A stretch of 19,996 nt of DNA. Source: Amoebophrya sp. AT5.2 (lineage: Eukaryota; Sar; Dinophyceae; Syndiniales; Amoebophryaceae). The DNA lies in assembly GCA_005223375.1 (NCBI GenBank), contig RXOD01004607.1, forward strand, positions 1 to 19,996, written 5' to 3'. Position 1 is the first letter of the stretch; each line of letters begins with the position of its first letter. A model generated the notes under the pieces. It did no database searches. It saw only the letters and a list, made by a program, of their open reading frames with translations, and was not told where the DNA came from. The translations under genes were made by a program, and so were the position numbers. Shown here piece after piece: positions 1-8,118 of this stretch.

Positions 1-257
1 AGTGAGACGCCGAGAGGTAGAGGGAAGCGGTCGCGGAAAGCCACTGACTACATTGGTGATGAGGCCTGAAAGCAGGGCAAAAGAGGTCGCCTAGGGTGGC
101 GATTGCGATTTGATGCCGGCTATAGGCTGCAAGAGTGCCTGGCCTGCCGAAGGCAAAAAGTAGAAGCCGCCTTTCCTCCTACTTGTGCAGACCCCTTTTT
201 AGGAGCACCAAGAAAGAGCACCCCGAAGAGCCCCCCCTTAGTTTCACTTCCCACAAA

Positions 258-1182
258 TTAGCCACTCGCCACTTGGTCCCACCATAAGGGGCTGGAATTG
301 TTCAGCGACAGCCGATGGCTGCCTTCAGCCGTGAGGTCGCCCGGAAGAGGGGCCGGGATGGGATAGTCTGGCAACACGAAGGTAACGTAGACGTCGCAGC
401 CCTCGCCGTCGCCATCCGGATACTCGCCGAGGATACAGACACCTGTGGTGGAGGTGCAGGTGCAGCGTGGGTGGTTGATATAATAGGGGAAGCACAAGAA
501 GCGATTACGTACTTACACGCGTCGTTCGGGGCCGACGACTCGGCACGAGGAAGTTGTGCTTCTGCAGGACTTGCGCTCCAAATTTGTTGCGTCACTGCTT
601 CAGCTGCTACTTCTTCAAGAAAAAATACGAACGCGAAGTGATGCCGCATCATGCGTACTTACCCTTTTGACTCATCCATGTGCTTTTCAACACTTCTCTG
701 CGGTCCGCGTCCTCTGCTGGGTCGGTAAAAATGCCGATTATGATCTTTGCCAGGTCTTCTTCATCGTCCACGTTCGCCCGAAACGCTTCAGTAGTTCGAT
801 TTCCGTACTTCGCATGCAAATCCTTCCAGGCGTCTCTGAATGCGGGAAGGGCGGAGCTAGCGGCTGCTTCCGACGTAGCGCTCGACCTGGCGACTGTCGA
901 GTCCGATGCGGAGGTAGCAGCTACAGAGACGGACAGCAGTGACGTGCCACAACCTCCACTTGACTCGCCACAACCGCGTGGCCCCGCGCCGCTACTTTTG
1001 CTGGACCGCTGCACTTTCGTACTGCTGGCGCTGTCGTGACGGAGATGCAGCTGCCGACGAAGCGCCGCTGCCTGCGCGCATGGCGCTAGCACAGACGCGG
1101 CGCCCCACAATGCCACTCCGGGCGCGGTTCTTCGGAGCCGCATTCTACTGCGCAAGGAAGTTGCGCCAGCGCAACTCTGCAC
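258..1182 (-). CDS. GT31-like glycosyltransferase, short or partial (three exons)
   Basis: Proposed exons are 1182-663, 603-517 and 442-258. Donors are GTAAGT at 662 and at 516; acceptors are GTAGCAG before 603 and CCACAG before 442. Phases agree (1, 1) and the joined frame gives about 263 residues ending in TAA. The N-terminus is basic (RSRMRLRR) and is followed by a hydrophobic stretch (APGVALWGAASVLAPCAQ), as in a type II signal anchor of a Golgi enzyme. A Ser/Ala/Gly-rich stem follows, then a folded part with IIIGIFTDPAEDADRREVLK followed by STWMS. RRxxxxxTW is the usual entry motif of beta-1,3-galactosyltransferase-type enzymes (GT31), which transfer sugars to glycoproteins or glycolipids in the Golgi lumen. 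The product is short for GT31 and no DxD motif is visible, so it may be truncated, or further exons may lie to the left of the window. Family assignment rests on one motif and topology only. Confidence 0.45.
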
Positions 1183-2441
1183 ACCCAGAGATCGCGTCTA
1201 CGTGTTGCTGTCAGTCATCCTGTTTCTCCTGATAACGAATACGAAAACGATCGGCCTCCACAATAACCTACTACATTCCCCTCGGTGGTTCCGAAGCTCA
1301 TCAACAACGAACTGATATTGATCTACGCCGATAAGCATAAGTTGCGTTGAGCAGTGACGTCGTTCGGATGGAACCGGAACGGTGCGTCGGAAACTGCCTC
1401 AGACTGCTACTGGTGTCAGCACCAAGAATTGTATGCATTTCGTATTCGGATTCGGTCTCCACCACCCCGTGCCCGTCGGTGAGTCAGCAATATTTGCGAC
1501 GGAGCGCCGGCGGGGTACGTACTTATCGCCTCCACTACCGGAGTCTTCGGCACCGTCCGAAGCGGAAACTAATATATTTCCTTGGTGAAGTACAGTCTTT
1601 TACAGAATACGTAAGCAAGCGCCGTTTTCCAAAAGCGCGACGAAGTATGCTGCGCCGTTCCATGGACGCGTCGCCCCGAGTTCACTATCGAGCCTCAGAT
1701 TCAGAAAGCTCGCTGCAACAAGAACATCATGGGGCCACGGCGTCGCTGCGAGCGTACAACTGCGCGCCAGCGACTCCGCTCTATGCGTAATCTTCTCTTC
1801 GCAAGGTGGCTCAGGCCCCAGCGGCCGGAGGGTCGAAGCCAAAACACCGCACGACTGCGAATGGGTTCGGATCGCTCCTGAAATGCTTCGCCGACAAGTG
1901 GAAGCGCACGAAGTCATTCATACGTCGCCAACGCCAGTAGAAATCTGCTAGAAATTGATGAAATCCGCGACAGCTGCCACAATTCTGCTATACGATTGAC
2001 GAAAATGAAATGAGGCTGAAGCAAGGTCGAACGCATATTAGGCATAGATCATAGGCCTCAGACACTATGACTGCGTCGCTCTTGTTTGGCTTTAGTTTTT
2101 ATATGGCATTGCTTACACTCAGTTGGACAGTTCGTTGCTCATCAAGCGTGAAGTAGCTGCTGTAGGAGCAGAGCAAGTGCAAGCTCAAGCACGTAACGCG
2201 TTCTAAGCATGCCAGACCCCTTCGAGGTCTGCTGCAGCGTGAAATGCAGCTGCAGCACCATGACCATAGGCGTTGAAGACGCTACCACACTTGTTCACTC
2301 CGCTGAACTACAGCATAGATACCGCCACCCCGGCGCCACCCTGCAGCTCCACCTCGGCCGCGCGCCTTTTCACGCTACAGAGCAAGCAGCTTGCAGGTCC
2401 ACGTCTGCACCTCCGGCAGATCATCGCGCAGAGCTGCTTCT
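1183..2441. other. Non-genic stretch without a supported gene
   Basis: No convincing gene. Open frames on both strands here lack consistent splice signals or recognisable motifs. One minus-strand open stretch (about 1595 down to 1399) reads like protein (DGAEDSGSGGDKYVP) but has no start codon and no clear partner exon. It should contain the 5' flank of the glycosyltransferase-like gene and the 3' flank of the gene ending at 2442. Confidence 0.4.
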
Positions 2442-2630
2442 TTAGGATTTCCAATCCTCGACGCTCTTGATGTAGTCGCTAGGGTATACCCTGTATTGTT
2501 TCGCACGCACGATTTCCAGTGGTGGCACCAGGTACAACTCCACCTCGATGGAGTCCTCGGCGAGCGCTCTTGCCCGGGCCTCCGCCTCCTCTTTCGCCCT
2601 CCTTTCGTCCTCGTCCTCCTCCGGAGGTTC
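2442..2630 (-). CDS. Last exon of an unrecognised gene, charged helical C-terminus
   Basis: This 63-codon frame ends in TAA. An in-frame TAA sits directly upstream, so the frame must start at the acceptor TTTTTTCAATAACAG just before 2630. A branch-site-like CTGAC lies about 30 bases further upstream. The encoded tail starts with an acidic and basic helix (EPPEEDEDERRAKEEAEARA) and ends with a mixed stretch containing LYLVPPLEIVRAKQYRVYP, then SVEDWKS. The hydrophobic spacing and low number of rare residues make it more protein-like than the other five frames. A candidate upstream exon ends at a GTAGGC donor near 2704, in phase 0, but it is weak and I do not include it. No family is recognised; the rest of the gene would lie at higher coordinates. 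Confidence 0.4.
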   Translation of the reverse strand, partial: EPPEEDEDERRAKEEAEARARALAEDSIEVELYLVPPLEIVRAKQYRVYPSDYIKSVEDWKS

Positions 2631-2787
2631 CTGTTATTGAAAAAATCCACCAAGTCAGGGCGCCATCTGATTCTAAATATCACTGGAGTGACCTCCGCAA
2701 GGCCTACTGTAGCCGTTGCTTTCGGCAACAGCCTCGCCTTGGTTAATCTACTTCTACACGCCGACGCCACGGCAGGTCTCGCCTACC

Positions 2788-3137
2788 TTTTACAAGTGAA
2801 GGACGGGCGCGCACTTCCTAGCACGCATCAGGAGGCCAAGATCAAGGCGCTGCGAGTAATTGCCGCGGAATTCGCCTCGGCTGCGCGCTCACTCGGCGAC
2901 TACTCGAACGCCAAAAGAAATGCATCAGAAGGCAGACGCGACGCGCTGGAGCAATACCACAAAACAACTTGCGGGCTCGCTGACTTGTTCTACGTACTCC
3001 GCATCCGACAACGGCTTGGGCGCGCACATAGACCGAGTCAAGGGGCAGTCAAGCAAGAGGAGCCCTCAAGCACGAGGAAAAGTGCCCACGCACCCGCGAG
3101 AAACGGGCTCGCCGCTGTTCGCTCACTGCGTGCTTGA
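2788..3137 (+). pseudogene. Protein-like plus-strand segment, unknown, probably relic
   Basis: One long plus-strand frame covers this part and stops at TGA near 3135. The best protein-like portion contains QEAKIKALRVIAAEFASAAR, then SLGDYSNAKRNASEGRRDAL and ADLFYVL. From about 2990 the protein-like signal moves to another frame (SASDNGLGAHIDRVKGQ), as expected after an indel. No start codon, splice pair or domain is evident. It overlaps the region where upstream exons of the minus-strand gene ending at 2442 should lie, so one of the two readings may be wrong. Confidence 0.2.
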
Positions 3138-3169
3138 GTGGGTAGAAGCAGAAAACACCCAAAAGCCAC

Positions 3170-3620
3170 CTCCTCCCTAGTGCTAGTTCTTGCGTATCTA
3201 TATCAAAATCCCCGCGCCTACCGACGATGTCCGCGAAGCCTCGGACGCCTTCCAAGCACGCAGCGAAACCACTGCGGAAAAGAGTGCACCAACCCAACCT
3301 GCAGCGATGCGGGTGCATTAGGCGGCTGCCCCGCCAGCTTTGGGACAGCGCTAAACGCCTCGAAGCCTCGGCGCTCCCTCCCGCGGCTCGAAGGGCTCGG
3401 CTGCAGTACTTGAGCGGCAAACGTTCGACATGCGAGGCGTTGGCGCTCAACATACGTGGAAGCCCGGCGGAGGGTGGCCGTCGCGCGGGTGCAAAGCCTG
3501 CCGGGGATCGATGAAGAAAGCGACACAGCGGGACCCTGCTGCGCGAAATGCCTTCGAAACGAAGCGCAACCGTGCAAGTTCATCACGATCATCAACGTGC
3601 CCGCGAGTTCGTGGATGGGC
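3170..3620 (+). other. Frame-shifting, protein-like plus-strand fragments
   Basis: Short plausible peptides occur in successive plus-strand frames: YIKIPAPTDDVREASDAFQ (about 3198-3255), then GGGWPSRGCKACRG (about 3465-3510), then CCAKCLRNEAQPCKFITII (about 3540-3595). The Cys pairs suggest a metal-binding domain. No single frame links them and I see no GT-AG introns that would. Best read as remnants of a former coding region. Confidence 0.2.
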
Positions 3621-3875
3621 GGAGCCTATAGCACGCCCACTGCCACTACCCGCACGACACTACGCCAGGGCCAGGCGCGTGTCTGGTGCGGCTACGGTAG
3701 GGCGGCGAGGAGTTGGCGAGGGTGTGCGGGTTTTTCTTGGGTCTCTTCGTCTTCTGGGTCCCCTTTGCTGGTCTACTTGGTTGTGAAGGGGTTCCCTGGA
3801 GTACACGAACAGCGGCCACCTGGGGTCAGCAGCGGGCCTCTTTGTTGAGGGACCACGGGACAAGAAACACCCGGC

Positions 3876-4031
3876 CGCGCTTATATCGCTGAAGGATCGG
3901 ACTTCGATGTCTGCGCCACTTGCGTGGATTCCCTGCCTGCGGATATACGCAAAGGCAACCGGCATCCCCTACGGGGTGAGCCTGAGTGGCAACGTCGCTC
4001 GCGGCGCACAACAGCGGGAGTTTGGTCCTGA
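3876..4031 (+). pseudogene. ZZ-zinc-finger-like fragment, degenerate
   Basis: The frame reads RAYIAEGSDFDVCATC and continues with VDSLPADIRKGNRHPL, stopping at TGA 4029-4031. The core DFDVCATC followed by a His is the hallmark of the second half of a ZZ-type zinc finger (usually Y-x-C-x-x-C-D-F/Y-D-x-C-x-x-C, then His residues). The preceding Cys pair is replaced by Ala and Ser (AEGS), so the finger would not be complete. ZZ domains bind peptide partners in scaffold and ubiquitin-ligase proteins. I infer a decayed exon; a chance match is possible because the motif is short. Confidence 0.25.
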
Positions 4032-4139
4032 CCTGCCACCTGTTCGAGCGATGGAGTTACTCGGTGACTTCAATCAGCCAAGTCTGTTCCGGTGGACGCC
4101 TTGGCAGCTTTAGCTGCTGCACCGACCTGCCCGGACATG

Positions 4140-4350
4140 ATCGCGCTGCTGGACAAGCTGCGCGGAGGTTTGCTCACGGACGCAGGCCAGTGGGCGAGGA
4201 CGTGACGCATTTCACGACCGTAAGTCGGATGCTCGGCGGCGCTCCTGGTGGAAAGTTCCTGTCTCGCGCGACGGTTTCGGAAGAGACAGCATCCAGCCAG
4301 CCTACTTGCGCCGGGCTTTGTTGTGTGGATTTTCTTCCGGTCCTTTTCTG
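4140..4350 (+). other. Possible intron between plus-strand relic segments
   Basis: The protein-like stretch TCPDMIALLDKLRGGLLTD (about 4125-4185) is followed by a good donor (GTAAGT at 4218-4223). A pyrimidine-rich run ends in TCTGGTGAG at about 4347-4355, just before the 4355-5032 open frame. This is compatible with a plus-strand intron of about 135 bases. The exon to its left has a frame break (TGA near 4202), so the gene would already be damaged. Confidence 0.2.
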
Positions 4351-4354
4351 GTGA

Positions 4355-5032
4355 GGTTATGCGTATGCGTGGCGCTACCCGCGCGCACTAGACGACGAGG
4401 AACACGACGAGCAGCGCCGGCACCTGTTCCACCACCCAGACTTCCAGCCGCTGAGCATCAGCTGCGTCACGTTTTCAGCCATCAACGCCGGAAACATTAT
4501 CGACTTGCGCAGCGACGAACTCGATCCGCTTTGTGCCTTCTATGATCGTTTCGCGCTCGATTTCTCGTTGGATTCCGATGCCATTGGCGAGGGAGTTGTA
4601 GTACTGTCCCACTGGGTCCACCGGGGTGGTCAAGTCGTTTGCACACTGTGGACACCAAGCGTCATCCTCCTCTGGTTCATCCCCATTGGGTGGCGTGCAA
4701 GCATGTCCATGATGCCAGTGCCATTGCGGACTGCACTCCGGACTGTGCCGCCCTGCAACAAGCAAGGCAGTGCCAACCAAAATCCAAGAGCACGCGCGGG
4801 CCGCGCGTTCATTCGCGTCAGCCAGGTGGTCGCGAAGGGGGTGACAATTGCCCAGACGACCGGACCGATTGCCTTCCGCCTGTCCGCGCTTGGCCCGATG
4901 CCGAAGAAATTCGCGACCGGCATGAAGATGGAGACCAACGCCCGCGGCGCGACCGGCATGAAGATGGAGACCAACGCCAACGGCGCGACCGGCAAAGCGC
5001 TACAACTGGCGCTGCAACTGCCGGGGCCCTAG
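4355..5032 (+). pseudogene. Open 225-codon segment carrying the 36-bp minisatellite, unknown
   Basis: The frame is open from a TGA at 4352-4354 to TAG at 5030-5032. Its first third is strongly protein-like with mostly C or G in third positions (RALDDEEHDEQRRHLFHHPD, then FQPLSISCVTFSAINAGNII and YDRFALDFSLDSDAIGEG). After about 4620 it turns less convincing. Near the end the minisatellite is translated as GATGMKMETNAN repeats. No Met start is evident; entry from an intron ending near 4354 is conceivable. Part of the opposite strand (4475-4780) is also open and protein-like (PEEDDAWCPQCAND), so the coding strand is not certain. No family recognised. Confidence 0.3.
4912..4993 (+). repeat. 36-bp minisatellite, direct copy (about 2.3 units)
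   Basis: The unit is 36 bases, containing the core GGCATGAAGATGGAGACC. Unit 1 is 4912-4942 (31 bases), unit 2 is 4943-4978 and a third partial unit is 4979-4993. Units differ only at the start of the unit (CGCGGC versus AACGGC). A 36-base unit equals 12 codons, so it keeps any reading frame. The same array occurs inverted at 5287-5361. Confidence 0.9.
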
Positions 5033-5036
5033 GAAA

Positions 5037-5453
5037 GTGCGCATCGGATATCTAAAGGGATCGGGCCAGTTCTCGGCAACCGCTGCAGGACTCGCAAAAT
5101 TCTCAAGCGCTGCCCTCACGCCACTGGTGGCCGACCCCGCAAAGCACTGGCAGAAGATCGAGCCCCAGCCGCATCACTACGAGCAAACTGATCCTGGAGG
5201 GGTTCCGCTTAGCCAGCAACAGAGCGACATCGTCGCGCGAGCCATTGCGCAACCCCGGGGCAGCATGCTAGTGGTATACGGGCCCCCATGCCGGTCGCGC
5301 CGTTGGCGTTGGTCTCCATCTTCATGCCGGTCGCGCCGTTGGCGTTGGTCTCCATCTTCATCATACTGGCGCATCCTCGAGGACGCCGCGGCGCTCGCTC
5401 CTGGCTTTGGGCATGGTAAAGCAGTGCCTAACGGCGGGGGCCATCAACAATAA
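5037..5453 (+). pseudogene. Superfamily 1 helicase-like N-terminal fragment with broken Walker A
   Basis: The frame starts at GTG 5037 and is open to TAA near 5453. It carries GVPLSQQQSDIVARAIAQ followed by SMLVVYGPP. This matches the usual start of a superfamily 1 helicase (Pif1- or UPF1-like): a LSxxQ Q-motif, then a hydrophobic strand and the Walker A loop GPPGTGK(S/T). Immediately after GPP the sequence becomes the inverted minisatellite (75 bases, exactly 25 codons), and the same frame then continues SYWRILEDAAALAPGFGHGK, plausible for the helix after a P-loop. The Gly-Lys-Ser/Thr needed to bind ATP is absent, so the product would be inactive. After about 5410 the frame is lost, and another frame reads CLTAGAINNKPGGS, loosely like motif Ia. 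No intron explains the break. Family call is tentative. Confidence 0.35.
5287..5361 (-). repeat. 36-bp minisatellite, inverted copy (about 2 units)
   Basis: The reverse complement of this block is the array at 4912-4993, nearly base for base, with two core units joined by AACGGCGCGACCGG. The two arrays face each other around a 290-base segment (4994-5286). The block is 75 bases and sits inside the Walker A region of the helicase-like frame without shifting that frame. Confidence 0.9.
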
Positions 5454-6600
5454 GCCGGGTGGCAGCCGCAGCTTGGAGGGGGGCCTGGTGTCCATCGCGT
5501 TGGGTGGCTGTAGCCGCCGTCGCCTGGTGAGCGAGACCAGACAGAACCTGTCTGGCAGCGTCCGCGTGGTGGGCAAGAATGGGGCGGATTCCGCGTTTAC
5601 CTTGCTGCTGAATGCCGAGCCTCAGCGCGTGCTCCCCGTGCAGTGTCTTCGCTGAGCTTCGGAGAGCTGCGGCGAACGGTGGAGCCTCGGGGCGCTGTTC
5701 CAACACTCGGCCTGGTATCGCCAGGATTGAAGACAATCGCAACGACTACAACGGCCGCGGCCTGTTTCTTATGATAAACACGCCCCAGCGCTTCAAGCTA
5801 CGGCCAGCGTGCTGCACTTGCTTCCCTCCCGATCCCGGCGGGGCTTCCCTTTCAAGTGGCCAAAAAGGAAAAGAAGCACGAACGCCGCGAAAACAGGCGG
5901 CCAAACTCCGCGAGGAGTGTAGCACCGAGCAGATCCAGAGCGTGCGGGCGCGCCCCTTCGTCGCCATGCCAACCCTATGGCTATGGGGGTGGGGGCTTTG
6001 CCTGCGATAACGCACCCGAAAAGCCGCCCGCCGGCGTCAACTATGCTCGGGACCGTGGCCCAGCGTAGACCTAATCGCCCAAATCTGCAGCCAGCCTCGC
6101 CCGTGCGACGTGCCGAGCACGTCCATCGCAGCCACTCGGCAAATAGATCGTCTACATGTCGAAGCCAATGACGATCGAGAACATCAACGAAAAAAGCCAA
6201 CTGCTGAAGCGCATCCAGGAGCACAATGGTACTGGACAGCGTTTGCTGCTCATTTGGCTTCTTCCTCATATCAGCGCGCGATTGGAAATTCATGCTCATG
6301 CAATTACTTGCTGGCATTTGATGCTGGCACAGCCAAAAGGTCAACTCCTACGCTTCTGCACAGATCTGGTCGGTGAAGAGCAGACTCGGCTGCCCGAGTT
6401 GCAGAGCGAGAGAATAAGCAAAGCGCGGAGCAGCCATCTCGCCAGTCACGGCCGGGCGCCAGAGGCCGACACATGATCACGATCGGGCCCATCGCGAGCG
6501 GCGTCGCGAATCGGGCGAATCTTCAACGATGGCGCACAATTGGGGACGCTGCTCCGGATGGAGATCGAAGCGAGCGGATCGATATTTCGACGTCATCGGA
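5454..6600 (+). other. GC-rich stretch with frame-shifting plus-strand fragments
   Basis: No gene is supported. Protein-like pieces occur in different plus-strand frames: RQNLSGSVRVVGKNGADSAF (about 5540-5600), MSKPMTIENINEKSQLLKRI (6156-6215) and RIFNDGAQLGTLLRMEIEAS (about 6515-6575). None joins its neighbour in one frame and I see no convincing intron borders. Consistent with old coding sequence that has collected indels. Confidence 0.3.
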
Positions 6601-6607
6601 TCGATGA

Positions 6608-6817
6608 CTGCCCGGACCCGGCTACTACAAGTCCAACAACAACTACCGCAGCGATTTGGTGGCGACCATCACGGACAGCGTGGAGGGGCTTCTGGCAGCC
6701 GCGAACAACGAGCGCAGAGACATCAAAAACGCGACGCAGTCGCAGTCCCATTCGTGGCGGAGGGACGACACGCGCGGAAAGATCTGCCACAAGTGCTCCC
6801 TACTCGTGATCGTGTGA
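6608..6817 (+). pseudogene. Protein-like plus-strand fragment, unknown
   Basis: After a TGA at 6605-6607 a 69-codon frame runs to TGA 6815-6817. It reads PGPGYYKSNNNYRSDLVATI, then SVEGLLAAANNERRDIKNAT, and ends with GKICHKCSLL. Composition and spacing look like real protein, with one CxxC pair near the end. The preceding protein-like stretch is in another frame, so at least one frameshift or lost intron separates them. No family recognised. Confidence 0.25.
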
Positions 6818-6950
6818 GCAGCTTCAGCATCTATCGTCGACGTCGTCCGCATGTCAGTGCTAGTATAGGTAGCGCGTGCAATTCCCCATCAGCATCCGCC
6901 TCCGGAGCGCACAGCGATGCAAGGAAATCAAAAGGACATCGCGCGCGGGC

Positions 6951-7454
6951 ATGTTAGTAGTGAGAGAGAAAGGCAACGAAGAGGCGACGGGGATGGCCAA
7001 GGGGGCCAGTCCTGAGAAAAAGCGGAGGCGAACAGAGGGCGCCAGCACGGTCGAAGCAGATGCAGAACCACAAGACAAAAAGAGGTCCGTCGACTATGTG
7101 GTGGCGAGAGACGGGCTGAAGGAGCGGCCGGCCGACGTCAGAGGCGCTGCCGATGATATGTTCGCACATGGTAGTCAGCTCTTCGAGGCGGCGCACGACA
7201 AGCGACGCGGTATCTCTTTTCCTACTCCAACGCCAGGCGATTCCCTACGGCTGGCTCGCCCGCTGGGTCCGTCGAGGGCTGCGGGGGGTCTCCGCGTGCC
7301 CAAATGCGTCAAGTGCTGCAAGGAGGAGCAGCGTCGAAAGGTTGCGACCACGTGGCAGCACGAGGGAGCGCACTACTACGCGCGGGCCCCGTCCGGATCG
7401 GGGCCAGGATGGAAGTCCCGACTGTCAAAGAAAGCGAGCCCCGTGCTACGATAA
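6951..7454 (+). CDS. Hypothetical basic protein with CxxC and HxxxH
   Basis: ATG at 6951 gives 167 residues; the frame is open further upstream to a GTG at 6876 and stops at TAA 7452-7454. The N-terminal third is charged with likely nuclear localisation clusters (SPEKKRRRTEG and QDKKRS). The C-terminal part has CVKCCKEEQ followed by WQHEGAHYY, giving C-x2-C-x14-H-x3-H, close to but not a standard C2H2 finger spacing. A nuclear or nucleic-acid-binding role is only a guess. It lies among decayed frames and could itself be a remnant or one exon of a larger element protein. Confidence 0.35.
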   Translation: MLVVREKGNEEATGMAKGASPEKKRRRTEGASTVEADAEPQDKKRSVDYVVARDGLKERPADVRGAADDMFAHGSQLFEAAHDKRRGISFPTPTPGDSLRLARPLGPSRAAGGLRVPKCVKCCKEEQRRKVATTWQHEGAHYYARAPSGSGPGWKSRLSKKASPVLR

Positions 7455-7525
7455 ATGGGCCAGCTGCTATCTGCAGGCGATGAAAGTATATAGCTGAACA
7501 GCATGCGGCTGCCCCAACACTTTGA

Positions 7526-7756
7526 CGCCCAAACTTCGCAGCGAAACTCTGGGAGCATCTTACGAAAGGCGCGCACGCGCCAGAAGCGGCAACATACGAC
7601 CACGCAAGGCAAGCCACAGAGACGACAGAGCAGAAGCGCGCGGAGTTTCGGACCCTGCTCCCGGCCGGGATCCTCAACGACGACGCGGCGAACAAGGCGA
7701 GCAAGCTCGAGCGGCGCGGTTTCCTGGATAGCACTGCGGCGCGGTTTCCTGGATAG
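7526..7756 (+). pseudogene. Protein-like fragment disrupted by a 25-bp tandem duplication
   Basis: The frame is open from a TGA at 7523-7525 to TAG 7754-7756. It reads FAAKLWEHLTKGAHAPEAAT, then KRAEFRTLLPAGILNDDAA and KLERRGFLDST. The second copy of a 25-base duplication shifts the frame and produces the stop straight away. The other frame, after the second copy, again reads RRGFLDST and then EPKRGR with a stop. This is direct sequence evidence that the frame was once longer and was broken by duplication. No family recognised. Confidence 0.35.
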
Positions 7757-7760
7757 CACT
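7711..7760 (+). repeat. 25-bp perfect tandem duplication
   Basis: Two identical units, 7711-7735 and 7736-7760, each containing GGTTTCCTGGATAGCACT. Length 25 is not a multiple of three, so it shifts the frame of the surrounding open segment. It directly abuts the left end of the degenerate direct repeat that starts at about 7763. Confidence 0.95.
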
Positions 7761-7762
7761 GA

Positions 7763-8118
7763 GCCAAAGCGCGGCCGATGACTGAGCAACAAAAACAAAG
7801 ACACCGAGGCGCCAAGCGTGGGCGCACAAGGATGCGGATGCTGCTCCTGGGGATGCATACGGCTGAGAGCCGCACCCGCGACCGCACTACGCCGCCGCGC
7901 CAGGCATGGGCTAGGTAGGCCCGCAAGGACGCGCGCCAAGTGCGCCAGCGTCCGTCTTCGCCCGCCGCCGCCCGCCTGTCCCCACCACGAACGAGATGGA
8001 AAGACAAAGAAACAAGAAGCACGCAACGCAGCAAGATGAGCGCCAGCCCACTGCAAAGCGCGCGCCCCTTTCTCTTTCACTGAACTCGCGCCCAGCCTTT
8101 CCACAGCCAGACGACTCT
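7763..8118 (+). repeat. Degenerate direct repeat, copy A1
   Basis: This segment aligns along its length with about 10282-10609. It shares long identical runs, for example TTCGCCCGCCGCCGCCCGCC and CAGCCTTTCCACAGCCAGAC, with several small indels between. Similarity stops near CCAGACGAC at the right and near GCCAAAGCGCGGCCG at the left. Plus-strand peptides agree too (TPPRQAWAR versus APPRQAWAR). Function unknown; it could be part of a mobile element, such as a terminal or untranslated region. Confidence 0.75.

Noticed and set aside
4475..4780. Minus-strand frame with PEEDDAWCPQCAND and a helical stretch.
   Set aside because: It reads well, but it lies opposite the longer 4355-5032 plus frame and has no start, stop context or splice sites. 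The strand remains unresolved, so I did not list it as a gene.
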